From: Muribaculaceae bacterium
GTDB taxonomy: Bacteria > Bacteroidota > Bacteroidia > Bacteroidales > Muribaculaceae
Direction of reading: 5' to 3'
Assembly (NCBI GenBank): GCA_022509225.1
Contig: JAFLTM010000006.1
Location: 1-54,315 of the forward strand
DNA: 54,315 nt
Shown here: in pieces, positions 7,441-16,047 of the stretch
Layout of the letters: each line of letters begins with the position of its first letter
Numbering within the stretch: position 1 is the stretch's first letter
Program-made: the position numbers and the translations under genes
Notes under the pieces: generated by a model
Databases searched by the model: none
The model's input: the letters and a program-made list of their open reading frames with translations, nothing else
Told to the model about the DNA's origin: nothing

Positions 7441-8577
7441 TTAAAAACATTCCGAGCTTATGGTTTGGAGAAGTTCGTTCCATTTATTACCTATAAAAGT
7501 GATGTCATACCGGGTGATATGTTTTTGTATCCTACTCGTCAATTCATCTCTTTTTTTATCATCAGTTGCAAAATCAAGCAGTGTCTCGAGCATTTTATCT
7601 TCATTATAAGGCACGACAAGAGTTTGCCTATAACCGAGTGGAAATAAATCGAGAGTGGCCTCAAAAGAATCATACATCACGGGAAGGCATCCGAATGACA
7701 CAGCTTCAGGAATAACCATGGGCCAGCCTTCATAAAGAGAGGTTATACACAGTATTTTGGCCTGTTTATAAAAATCACTTATTTCAGGTTTATTACCCAT
7801 GAATATCAGATTTCTGACAGAACATTTCCGGGCATAAGCTTTTATTTGATGGTCATGGGGGCCGTCGCCAACAATTATTGCTTTCCAGTCGGGATGAATA
7901 TCGTTAAACCGTTTCCAAATGTCGATAAATCCTGTTACATTCTTTTGTGGATGTGCCAAACGCCCTACAAAAAGCACAATGTTTTCTTTCTCATCATTGT
8001 TGCCTGAAAGGTTTAAATTGTAGGTGTTAGGATTTGGTATTGCCAATATTTTTCCGGTATCTGCTTCCGGCATGAATTTAATTATCCTTTCCTTGTATTT
8101 TTCACATAGCACCACCAATCTATCGGAGACAGCGAGGAATTTATTAAGATTTTTTCTGGAAGCTTTCAGACGTTGTCCTATATAGAATGAGGGCATCCAA
8201 AGTCCGATCAATTTCATTATAAATTCTTTACAAGATGACGGGTATGACAATCTCTTGAAAGTGACTCCTAAATTTTCATGTTGGAATGGCCGGTTATGCA
8301 GCACCGATACTATTTTTATTGAAGGAGGAATACCCTGCAAAAGCCTAAAATGAGCCCTAATAAGATTTTGATTGATGATCACATCGACTCGGTTCTCTTT
8401 TAAAATCTTCAAAAACTTATCTTTAGGTGAGGCAGACTGATTTAAGGAATTTAATGACAATGTCATAACCGCATGCCCGAATTTCTCCTTAAGATAACGA
8501 GACAAAAGAGAGGTAACCCTTTCTACTCCTCCATGCTCGGGTATGGCATCATTTTCGGTCAGAAAAAGAATGTTCAT
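7441..8577 (-). CDS. Glycosyltransferase, GT4-like (GT-B fold)
   Basis: A 378-residue protein. The N-terminal Rossmann half starts MNILFLTENDAIPEHGGVER, the G-G-V-E-R loop typical of glycosyltransferase group 1/family 4. The C-terminal half has VLFVGRLAHPQKN, IIVGDGP and TSLYEGWPMVIPEAVSFGC, which supply the donor nucleotide-binding E-x7-E region (E-G-W-P...I-P-E-A). It should transfer a sugar from a nucleotide donor during surface polysaccharide or glycan assembly; sugar and linkage are not predictable. It is followed on the same strand after 3 bp from the next glycosyltransferase, so the two form an operon. Confidence 0.88.
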   Translation of the reverse strand: MNILFLTENDAIPEHGGVERVTSLLSRYLKEKFGHAVMTLSLNSLNQSASPKDKFLKILKENRVDVIINQNLIRAHFRLLQGIPPSIKIVSVLHNRPFQHENLGVTFKRLSYPSSCKEFIMKLIGLWMPSFYIGQRLKASRKNLNKFLAVSDRLVVLCEKYKERIIKFMPEADTGKILAIPNPNTYNLNLSGNNDEKENIVLFVGRLAHPQKNVTGFIDIWKRFNDIHPDWKAIIVGDGPHDHQIKAYARKCSVRNLIFMGNKPEISDFYKQAKILCITSLYEGWPMVIPEAVSFGCLPVMYDSFEATLDLFPLGYRQTLVVPYNEDKMLETLLDFATDDKKRDELTSRIQKHITRYDITFIGNKWNELLQTISSECF

Positions 8578-8580
8578 TGT

Positions 8581-9678
8581 TCAGACATTGTAAATAGCTT
8601 CCAATTTCTTGACTGTGTTTTTTATGGAATAGGGAGCCAGGGAAGAATTATCTGTACCGGAATCTCTGTTTTCTCCCGATAAGTCAATGCATGCGTCGAC
8701 CCATTCTAATATGTTGGTTTTCAGGGAAAGAAAGCGGAAATTAGGGGTTAGTTTTGTTTCAGCCGTGATTTTATCTGAGACTAAAACCGGTAATCCGGCA
8801 CACTGCGCTTCAATCAAAGCCAAAGGGAATCCCTCATGCAATGACGGCATTACGAAAATATCAAATAATCGGAGATATTCCTCAGGTTTTTCTGTGAACC
8901 CGGGAAGGATAACCTTATCCTGCAGTCCTTTAGACTTGACTTTCCTTTTAAAATTTTCAAACAGTTTTCCTGTTCCGACGCAACAAAGTCTTACATCGAG
9001 TCCTTTTTTCAGACATGCATCCAGAAGTCGTAAAAGAAATTGTTGGTTTTTAACTTGATTAAAACTTCCCACATGCCCAATGACCATGGTTTTATCACCG
9101 ATTGCATATTCTACCCTTAATGATCGTCTCAAATTAGGGCAAAACTTGAAGCGTGAAAGATCGATCCCGTTGACCAAAATTTCTGATGTCGGTCTTGGCT
9201 TATTATCCGGATTGATCCATGACACACTTTGTTTTGAACAAGCGAGACATAGTGTAGTGTATCGTGACAACCTCCTTCTGTTTATGGAATGTAGGATTCT
9301 GTTATGTAACCCCGAGCACTTTGTGGAATGGATATGAAAAATTCTTTTTCCCACCCCAAATTTTTTTGCATACACAAGGGGTGCTATAGTGGTGAGACTC
9401 ATTCCGTGCATGTGAATCACAGAATATTCGGATGAGTGCTTCATGAAAAAATTATTCAAAGCTTTCCGATAGGCTATCAAGTTTTTTTTTCGGTGAGGCA
9501 ATATGTAGATCCGGCTCCCGAGCTTTAAGACTTCATCTTGAAATCCATGGTCAGATTCTTTGAATATCAGGAAATCAAACATTAACTTTGATCTGTCGAT
9601 ATTCCGGAGAAGATTCATAATGAAGGTTTCCGTACCGTTACGGTTCAAGGATTCAAGAACATGGATCACCCTTATCAT
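8581..9678 (-). CDS. Glycosyltransferase, GT4-like (GT-B fold)
   Basis: A 365-residue protein that starts best at ATG 9678 (MIRVIHVLESLNRNGTETF); a longer frame to 9750 would overlap the divergent gene at 9720 and adds only a non-homologous hydrophobic tail. The N-terminal domain has the G-T-E-T-F motif of the WcaL/Cap1-like group 1 transferases. The C-terminal donor domain contains VIGHVGSFNQVKNQ and MPSLHEGFPLALIEAQCAGLP, with the E-x7-E pair. Role is inferred as exopolysaccharide or capsule synthesis. It is the first gene of a two-gene minus-strand operon and faces a third glycosyltransferase gene 41 bp away. Confidence 0.87.
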   Translation of the reverse strand: MIRVIHVLESLNRNGTETFIMNLLRNIDRSKLMFDFLIFKESDHGFQDEVLKLGSRIYILPHRKKNLIAYRKALNNFFMKHSSEYSVIHMHGMSLTTIAPLVYAKKFGVGKRIFHIHSTKCSGLHNRILHSINRRRLSRYTTLCLACSKQSVSWINPDNKPRPTSEILVNGIDLSRFKFCPNLRRSLRVEYAIGDKTMVIGHVGSFNQVKNQQFLLRLLDACLKKGLDVRLCCVGTGKLFENFKRKVKSKGLQDKVILPGFTEKPEEYLRLFDIFVMPSLHEGFPLALIEAQCAGLPVLVSDKITAETKLTPNFRFLSLKTNILEWVDACIDLSGENRDSGTDNSSLAPYSIKNTVKKLEAIYNV

Positions 9679-9719
9679 AATAAAGAAACGAAGATAAATA
9701 AAGGATATTATCACACCTA

Positions 9720-10823
9720 ATGAAAGGCAAAGTTTTAATAATAGGTTCAAATATGATGATAATCTATCATCATCGTATCGACCTGATTAAAGCATTGCTT
9801 AAAGAGGGATATGAAGTGATTGTGGTTTGTCCGGAAGGAGAGGAGAAAGATAAGTTAATGGAAGCGGGATGCAAGGTGATAATTCAAAATATTAAGGGAC
9901 GGACTAAAAACCCGCTGAAAGAAATAAAAATATTTATTGAATTATTGCGAATATGTAAATCTATAAAACCTGATGTCATACTCACATTCTATACCAAGAC
10001 CAATATTTATGGAAGTATGGCGGCCAGAATTTCAGGCGTTCCTTATGTTGTTAATGTCACAGGCTTGGGAAGTGTTTTAGCCAAGGAATCTTTTTTCTCA
10101 AATATAACACGGAAGCTCTACAAAATGGCAATTTGCAAGGCTTCAATGGTGTTTTTCCAAAACAGTTCGAATCAAAGATTCTTTAAAGAAAGAAAAATAT
10201 ATGAAGGGCCATTTGAAATGCTTGCCGGCTCAGGCGTGAATCTTAACCAATATTCCCTACTTCCTTACCCCTCAACCGACAGGATTGAGTTCCTCTTTAT
10301 TTCCCGGATATTGAAAGAAAAGGGAATAGAGGAATATATAAAGGCTGCTGAAATTGTGAAGGAGAAATACCCCGACATGATTTTCCATGTTGTCGGTCCG
10401 TTTGAAGATGATTTAGTTCAATTTATACATGAAGCAGAGCAAAATGGAGTCATTCAATATCATGGGAAAATAGACGACATAACAAACTTGATAAAGGATG
10501 TGCATTGTACGGTCTTACCATCCTACTATGCAGAAGGGATAGCAAACGTATTGCTTGAAAGTGCTTCAAGCGGTCGCCCTGTAATAACCACAGACCTGCC
10601 GGGTTGCCGTGAAACTGTGGAAAACGGAGTGACAGGTTACACAGTCCCTGCAAAAGATGCAGAGACTCTGGCGCATGCCATGATAAAATTTATAGAACTG
10701 CCTTTAGAAAAGAAGAGGCAGCTCGGGCTTGCGGGAAGAAAAAAAATGGAAAAAGAATTTGACCGTGATAATATCACAAGGTCTTATCTGGAAGCTGTTG
10801 AAACAATACTTTCAGGATTGTGA
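9720..10823 (+). CDS. Glycosyltransferase, GT4-like (PglA/WcaL-type)
   Basis: A 367-residue GT-B protein. The N-terminus MKGKVLIIGSNMMIIYHHR and the region DVILTFYTKTNIYGSMAAR followed by VVNVTGLGSVL resemble the subfamily containing PglA-like N-acetylgalactosaminyl- and galacturonosyltransferases. The donor-binding half has FLFISRILKEKGIEEYI and YYAEGIANVLLESASSGRP. Function is inferred as sugar transfer onto a lipid-linked glycan. It stands divergent to the other two glycosyltransferases and ends 1 bp before the convergent GH20 gene, so there is no room for a separate terminator between them. Confidence 0.87.
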   Translation: MKGKVLIIGSNMMIIYHHRIDLIKALLKEGYEVIVVCPEGEEKDKLMEAGCKVIIQNIKGRTKNPLKEIKIFIELLRICKSIKPDVILTFYTKTNIYGSMAARISGVPYVVNVTGLGSVLAKESFFSNITRKLYKMAICKASMVFFQNSSNQRFFKERKIYEGPFEMLAGSGVNLNQYSLLPYPSTDRIEFLFISRILKEKGIEEYIKAAEIVKEKYPDMIFHVVGPFEDDLVQFIHEAEQNGVIQYHGKIDDITNLIKDVHCTVLPSYYAEGIANVLLESASSGRPVITTDLPGCRETVENGVTGYTVPAKDAETLAHAMIKFIELPLEKKRQLGLAGRKKMEKEFDRDNITRSYLEAVETILSGL

Positions 10824-10824
10824 A

Positions 10825-12390
10825 CTAATCGGCTATTTCAAAAGGCACTCTGAATGAAACGCCGCTTTTCATCAAATCGTAGAGGTTCGGATACATCCTT
10901 TGTTTGAACGAGTCCCATTCGCGGTTGTCCATATTTGTCCAGCCGGCTTCAGCAAGTGCAAGCGCCCGGGGAAATGCCATATAGGTCGCTCTGTTGATAT
11001 CTAAGATAGCCTCACCCCATAGTGTTCCCATCACTCCGGCGATATGCGACCGGTCGCTGTCGTCAAGACCATAACCCGGATCGAATTCATAGGTTTTCTT
11101 AAGGGTTGTTGTGGGCATACCCCAGTTGTTGAATTCCGGAAGATCCCCCTTGAATTGAGGATAGTCAAGATAGGCGTATTCACCGGGAGCCATTATTAAC
11201 GGGTAATTACTTTTTCCTGTAAGTTCAATACATGTCGGTGTGAGACCATTCCGCCACGTAACGAGAGTAATACCTTCCGGATAAGGGAAAAGATAATCAT
11301 CGGCCGGGGGATATATATTGTTAAGCTCGCACCAGAGGATAGGTTTCTTCCCGTTTTCCTTCACATAACCGAGCGTTTTGTCGAAAAAAGGAATCATTAG
11401 TTGGGAAGGATCGTCAAAACCCAATCTGTTCATGAGTGCAAGGCAGGAATCACACTTTGCCCAGTTATTCTTGATGGCAGCTTCATCCCCTCCGAGGTGG
11501 ATATAATCTGAAGGAAAGATAGTTGCCATTTCAGTTATTATATCCTCTAAAATCTCATAAACGTCATTATTTGATGCACACAGCATCCGATTATCAGTTT
11601 TACCCACCTCTATAGGTTCCGCCTGCCGGTTGATGCAACCCATTTCCGGATACACAGCCAAGAAGGCAGAAGTGTGACCCGGCACATCTATTTCCGGCAC
11701 AACCTCAATATAATTTTGTGCTGCATAATCTATAATCTCCTGAATATCCTTTCGGGTGTAGTGCTTTTCGCTTGAAAGTTCAGGATGTTTGTCAAGGTGA
11801 ATTCTCCAGCCTTGATCATCGGTGAGATGAAGCTGCAAAACATTGAATTTATACTTTGCCATTTGGTCAATAAAATGTTTCACTTCATCCACAGAGAGGA
11901 AATGGCGTGCGGGATCAAGCATTAATGCCCTGTAAGGAAACCGAGGTGCATCGTCAATTATCATTCCGGGTAGATTGATAACCCCGTCATTGGAGATATT
12001 TTCCAGAAGTAGTTGATCAAGAGTGTTGACTGCTCGGAACACTGCTTCGGGCGACGCCCCGGAAATATTTATCCCTGTCTCGTCAACAACAAGTCTATAA
12101 TGTTCGTTGCCTGCAAGAGATGGGTCGATATTCAAAACGATGTTCGGTTTTATGCTTTCAGAAGTTTTTGTGTTTTCAATTCCACGTTTTTTCAGTATTG
12201 TCTGTAGTAGAAGGGATGAAGGTTCCAGAGCAGAATCGGCAATCCCGATTGAAACCGGCTTACCAGTGGAATTGAACCCCTCTCCTTCATAAGTTAAGGA
12301 ATTAGGCATCGGCACCAAAGGTTCCTGTGTTTTGGCAAAGATTAGGAAAGAGCCCATCGAAAGCAGAAAAGCAAAGAAATATTTTATCAT
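10825..12390 (-). CDS. Beta-N-acetylhexosaminidase, GH20, secreted
   Basis: A 521-residue protein with an N-terminal signal peptide (hydrophobic residues 4-19, cleavage likely after FAK/A). Residues about 25-140 form the alpha/beta GH20b domain, and the TIM barrel follows with RFPYRALMLDPARHFLS and LHLTDDQGWR. The catalytic pair is Asp302-Glu303 in YIHLGGDEA; Glu acts as acid/base in a substrate-assisted mechanism. It should release terminal GlcNAc or GalNAc from glycans such as mucin, chitin fragments or N-glycans in the periplasm or at the surface. Length is complete. A -7-like TACTTTTG lies 26 bp upstream. It sits alone between a glycosyltransferase and the aldolase. Confidence 0.93.
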   Translation of the reverse strand: MIKYFFAFLLSMGSFLIFAKTQEPLVPMPNSLTYEGEGFNSTGKPVSIGIADSALEPSSLLLQTILKKRGIENTKTSESIKPNIVLNIDPSLAGNEHYRLVVDETGINISGASPEAVFRAVNTLDQLLLENISNDGVINLPGMIIDDAPRFPYRALMLDPARHFLSVDEVKHFIDQMAKYKFNVLQLHLTDDQGWRIHLDKHPELSSEKHYTRKDIQEIIDYAAQNYIEVVPEIDVPGHTSAFLAVYPEMGCINRQAEPIEVGKTDNRMLCASNNDVYEILEDIITEMATIFPSDYIHLGGDEAAIKNNWAKCDSCLALMNRLGFDDPSQLMIPFFDKTLGYVKENGKKPILWCELNNIYPPADDYLFPYPEGITLVTWRNGLTPTCIELTGKSNYPLIMAPGEYAYLDYPQFKGDLPEFNNWGMPTTTLKKTYEFDPGYGLDDSDRSHIAGVMGTLWGEAILDINRATYMAFPRALALAEAGWTNMDNREWDSFKQRMYPNLYDLMKSGVSFRVPFEIAD

Positions 12391-12415
12391 AGCTACATTA
12401 TATTTTCTATTATTG

Positions 12416-12423
12416 CAAAAGTA
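12416..12423 (-). promoter_or_regulatory. -7 element upstream of the GH20 gene
   Basis: On the minus strand TACTTTTG fits TAnnTTTG and lies 25 bp before the ATG. No matching -33 TTTG is visible at 19-21 bp, so this is a partial match only. Confidence 0.35.
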
Positions 12424-12470
12424 AGAAATAAATCTTTAATAAATTGACCGGGAAAGTAGATAATTGAGGT

Positions 12471-12505
12471 AAAAAAAGAAGAAGAACCGAAAAAGGTTCC
12501 TCTTC
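12471..12505 (-). terminator. Rho-independent terminator of the aldolase gene
   Basis: Read on the minus strand, GAAGAGGAACC pairs with GGTTCTTCTTC (one G-U pair) around TTTTTC and is followed by seven T residues (plus-strand A run 12471-12477). It lies 28 bp after the aldolase stop codon. Confidence 0.85.
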
Positions 12506-12532
12506 TTGAATATTTATTCGGATGAAATATGA

Positions 12533-13534
12533 TTATTCAGCCTTGCCGTTTGAACCAAGCACGTTGATAATTTTGTGTTTGTAGAGTTTTTCCATTTCAT
12601 CACGAGCCGGGCCAAGATATTTACGCGGGTCAAACTCAGCCGGATTATCGTTGAATGCTTTGCGGATTGCAGCAGTCATGGCAAGGCGGCTGTCAGAGTC
12701 AATGTTGATTTTTGACACATCCATTTTTGCTGCCTTACGCAATTCTTCTTCCGGAATACCTATAGCATCGGGCAATTTGCCACCGTTCTCAGCTATGATT
12801 TTCACATATTCCTGAGGAACAGAAGATGACCCGTGGAGCACGATTGGGAAGTCGGGAAGTTTTTCTTCCACTTTTTCAAGCACGTCGAAAGCTAATGGAG
12901 GAGGCACGAGCAAACCGGTCTTCGGGTCACGGGTGCACTGTTCCGGTGTGAATTTATATGCACCATGTGAAGTTCCGATTGATATGGCCAAACTATCGAC
13001 ACCGGTACGGGTAACAAAATCAACAACTTCTTCGGGGTCGGTATAGGTGTGATGATCAGAGCTTACTTCATCTTCAACACCGGCTAAAACTCCAAGTTCG
13101 CCTTCAACGGTTACATCATATTTGTGGGCATAGTCCACAACTTTCTTTGTAAGAGCCACATTCTCTTCATACGGAAGATGACTGCCGTCGATCATTACGG
13201 AAGAGAAACCATTGTCGATGCAATCCTTGCAGAGTTCAAATGTGTCGCCATGATCAAGGTGAAGCACGATTTGAGGGTGTTCCCAACCCAATGACTTGGC
13301 ATATTCCACAGCACCTTGCGCCATATATCTCAGGAGGATGGGATTGGCATAATTGCGTGCACCCTTCGATACCTGCAGAATCACCGGTGATTTAGTGTCG
13401 GAGGCAGCCTTGATGATGGCTTGGAGCTGCTCCATGTTATTAAAGTTAAATGCCGGGATGGCATAGCCACCGTGCACAGCCTTGGCAAACATCTCTTTAG
13501 TGTTGACAAGACCTAATTTCTTGTAATCTACCAT
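12533..13534 (-). CDS. fba: Class II fructose-1,6-bisphosphate aldolase
   Basis: A 333-residue zinc-dependent aldolase that interconverts fructose 1,6-bisphosphate with dihydroxyacetone phosphate and glyceraldehyde 3-phosphate in glycolysis and gluconeogenesis. Zinc ligands are seen in VLHLDHGDTFE and in IGTSHGAYKF, with a further His in IVLHGSSSV; the catalytic Asp is in HLDHGD, and VEGELGVLAGVEDEVSSD is the class II signature. The phosphate-binding NIDSDSRLAMT follows. Length and start (ATG 13534) are normal. A -7 element TATATTTG at 13573-13580 and the terminator at 12471-12505 suggest it is transcribed on its own, downstream of the transport cluster. Confidence 0.95.
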   Translation of the reverse strand: MVDYKKLGLVNTKEMFAKAVHGGYAIPAFNFNNMEQLQAIIKAASDTKSPVILQVSKGARNYANPILLRYMAQGAVEYAKSLGWEHPQIVLHLDHGDTFELCKDCIDNGFSSVMIDGSHLPYEENVALTKKVVDYAHKYDVTVEGELGVLAGVEDEVSSDHHTYTDPEEVVDFVTRTGVDSLAISIGTSHGAYKFTPEQCTRDPKTGLLVPPPLAFDVLEKVEEKLPDFPIVLHGSSSVPQEYVKIIAENGGKLPDAIGIPEEELRKAAKMDVSKINIDSDSRLAMTAAIRKAFNDNPAEFDPRKYLGPARDEMEKLYKHKIINVLGSNGKAE

Positions 13535-13572
13535 GGTGTTTATTTATTTAAGTGATAATGCATTTAATATGG

Positions 13573-13580
13573 CAAATATA
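13573..13580 (-). promoter_or_regulatory. -7 element upstream of fba
   Basis: TATATTTG on the minus strand matches TAnnTTTG exactly, 38 bp before the aldolase ATG. The -33 region has no clear TTTG at the expected spacing. Confidence 0.4.
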
Positions 13581-13618
13581 GTTAAAATTATGGCTTGAAA
13601 CAATAGCATTTGCAATAT

Positions 13619-14998
13619 TCAGGCAGCCGGTTTAGGTTTTCTGTCAGGATTAAAAAGAAAGGTGACGGCTCCGCCTATCAGCATCACAATTATAGACACA
13701 ATCAAGACTAATGATGACCCTCCGGAATGTAGAAGAATCGGGATAAAGAATACTCCCAGCACGGCACCCAGTTTACCTAACGAGGCGGCAATCCCGGTGC
13801 CCAGGCCGCGGTCGGCTACGGGATACACCTTGGGAGGAAGTACATAAGTCATTAGATGTGGTCCCATATTCAAGAATAGTTCGAAACACATGAAGGCAAG
13901 GATTGAAATCCATCTGGCCCAATGGTGGTCATAAGCCAGCAACAAAATAAGCAGGCTCGCTGCGCTCAAAAGGAATCCTGACCATTGAATCTTGGCTCCG
14001 TCAATCCGGTTTATAAGAGCCAGTCCGAGTATAAAGCCGGGCAGGATGATACAAGAGATCCACAAGGTTATCTCAACAGATGAAGCCACCTCTTTCAGGG
14101 GGGAAGCGCTTGAGGCGGGAGGTTCTATTCCTAATGCCATGACAAGTATGGGCAAAAAGACACCGATACCGTAAACTCCGAGTCCCTCGCATGCCCAGGG
14201 AATGCCGGTGAATATTATCTTCTTCCAGTTTCTTATGAAGAAATTGCTATGTTGTCCGGAAGCCTTTTCTTTTTCCTTGGCCTCCAGTTCCAGTTTTTTT
14301 GATTCAATATCCGATTCATCAATATTGACATCAGGTCCGAGAAAATGATGCACATCGGTCTGGGCTTGTTCATATCTTCCGTGTTCAAGCAGCCATTTCG
14401 GACTTTCCCAAAACCTGATACGAGATATAATCATGAATCCCGATATGGCAATCATAATCCAGAGCAGATGTGGCCATAGATGGGGGTCGGTCCAGTCTCT
14501 GACCATCAGAAAACAGACGCCAGCCACCCCGATATTACCCATCGCACTGGCTGCTTTGGCAGCCCCGACCATAAGGAACGACCATTTTTCAGGCATCAGT
14601 TCGGAAATATAGTTTGAATCCAGACTATATTCACCCCCTATGCCAAATCCCATGAAAAACAGACAAATTATAAGAACTGTGAGATTCGGGAAAATCAATG
14701 CTATAACAGAGGAGACACATATTATCGCGGGGCATAGACGGAAGAAGAACAGATAGCCGAAATGATCCGACAATTTACCCAAAATTGTTGAACCTACCAT
14801 TATACCGATTAAATCCATTGCACCCACAAGACCTTGCATGAAAGAAGAAAGCTCGGGATGAGCAATTAATTGATACAAGGGGATAATAACCGACACCAGA
14901 GTCGCAAGTCCTGTGCCGATCAGCTGTCCAAGAGAAGCGACTCCGGTGATTAAAAATTGTCTCCAGCCAAGTGGAGCATTGTCGATATTAAATGGCAT
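13619..14998 (-). CDS. MFS transporter, metabolite/sugar:H+ symporter-like
   Basis: A 459-residue, roughly 12-TM protein. GKLSDHFGYLFFFRL after TM2 is a variant of MFS motif A (basic end replaced by aromatic residues), and FWESPKWLLEHGR before the central loop matches the P-E-S-P-R-W-L-L motif of sugar porters and metabolite:proton symporters. GFGIGGEYSLDSNYISE resembles the TM4 signature G-x-G-G-E of the same group. A charged cytoplasmic loop spans about residues 205-245. Substrate unknown. It begins 5 bp after the urea transporter stop, so it is the third gene of the channel-urea transporter-MFS cluster and may carry a related solute. Confidence 0.85.
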   Translation of the reverse strand: MPFNIDNAPLGWRQFLITGVASLGQLIGTGLATLVSVIIPLYQLIAHPELSSFMQGLVGAMDLIGIMVGSTILGKLSDHFGYLFFFRLCPAIICVSSVIALIFPNLTVLIICLFFMGFGIGGEYSLDSNYISELMPEKWSFLMVGAAKAASAMGNIGVAGVCFLMVRDWTDPHLWPHLLWIMIAISGFMIISRIRFWESPKWLLEHGRYEQAQTDVHHFLGPDVNIDESDIESKKLELEAKEKEKASGQHSNFFIRNWKKIIFTGIPWACEGLGVYGIGVFLPILVMALGIEPPASSASPLKEVASSVEITLWISCIILPGFILGLALINRIDGAKIQWSGFLLSAASLLILLLAYDHHWARWISILAFMCFELFLNMGPHLMTYVLPPKVYPVADRGLGTGIAASLGKLGAVLGVFFIPILLHSGGSSLVLIVSIIVMLIGGAVTFLFNPDRKPKPAA

Positions 14999-15003
14999 CC
15001 GGG

Positions 15004-16020
15004 TTATTTTGCCTCAACCGGTTTAGGTTCAAAGAAATTGTAGGCGGGGAAGAGGAAAATCCAGGTAGCTACGCAGAACGGTCCGGTTAATGTGGGGAAG
15101 CCCATCGGGGTGAAGAAAACGTTCATGGCAGCCTGCACAAAAACGGTTGCAATAATTCCGCACACACACCAGATTGCTGCTTTCCAAGAAAAATTACAGA
15201 AAGTGGCACCCAAAGCAATACCTGTCAAGACTGCGGAAAAACCATAGAGACCGTTTGCAATATCAATGCCGGGACCTTGCCACACGATGGCTATAAACAA
15301 TGAAATGGCTGAAGCAACAGCAGCCCAAAGACATGCCCGCCAGCTTGAAACCGCCAGAGCCGCAAGGAAGAAAATTCCACAAACCCAAGATTTGATCAAA
15401 AAAACCTGGGAAATACCCCTTAACCAATAGATGACAAGATCGCCGAATCCTAATGAAACATTCTCATTTGCAAAATGTTGAAGCACACCTACATAGGCTG
15501 TGGATCCTTCAACAAGATGAGGAAATTCGGGGCTTCCCATATCAACGGGGGGGAATCCACTGAAAACACGTGCAGACAAAAGAAATATCCAAGTGGTTGC
15601 CACAAAGGGGAAAGTGAAAGATGAAATCTTCCATCTGCCCAGAATATTATCCATTCCTGATTTAGCTACAGTTGACAGTGCTGCACAGATTATCAGACCT
15701 ATCCACATCCAAACGGTATTGCCGAGAAATGTCGGGAATGCACAACCCACCAAGGCACCGTTGAAACCCCACAGACCCTGGGCGCCACCCTGATCGGGAA
15801 GTCGAAGTATATATCCTGTTAATGTTGAAATAAACACGCCTGCAAGGCAACCCCAACAAACCAATGGAGAACCCTCCTGATAGGATCCCCAGAAAATACC
15901 ACATAGGAAAAGAATTCCGGTGAGCATATTGTCTTGAAACATAACTTGCCCCACTCCTCTTAAAAGGGTACGGGGGAATTCCTTCACTGTCGGTTTTTTT
16001 AAATCTTCTTTAATTTCCAT
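15004..16020 (-). CDS. Urea transporter (UT / SLC14-type channel)
   Basis: A 338-residue protein with two homologous halves. Half 1 contains GLWGFNGALVGCAFPTFLG then FTFPFVATTWIFLL, and half 2 repeats the pattern as GLYGFSAVLTGIALGATF then FPTLTGPFCVATWIFLFP. This internal pseudo-symmetry and the G-F-N/S-x-x-L-x-G plus F-P-F/L-T-x-P motifs are diagnostic of the urea transporter family, which forms passive urea pores in the inner membrane as trimers. No urease genes are in the window; the presumed benefit is capture of host urea nitrogen. It lies 27 bp downstream of the ion channel gene and 5 bp upstream of the MFS gene, probably in one transcript. Confidence 0.9.
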   Translation of the reverse strand: MEIKEDLKKPTVKEFPRTLLRGVGQVMFQDNMLTGILFLCGIFWGSYQEGSPLVCWGCLAGVFISTLTGYILRLPDQGGAQGLWGFNGALVGCAFPTFLGNTVWMWIGLIICAALSTVAKSGMDNILGRWKISSFTFPFVATTWIFLLSARVFSGFPPVDMGSPEFPHLVEGSTAYVGVLQHFANENVSLGFGDLVIYWLRGISQVFLIKSWVCGIFFLAALAVSSWRACLWAAVASAISLFIAIVWQGPGIDIANGLYGFSAVLTGIALGATFCNFSWKAAIWCVCGIIATVFVQAAMNVFFTPMGFPTLTGPFCVATWIFLFPAYNFFEPKPVEAK

Positions 16021-16047
16021 AATTATCTAGGTTTTATTATATGCTTG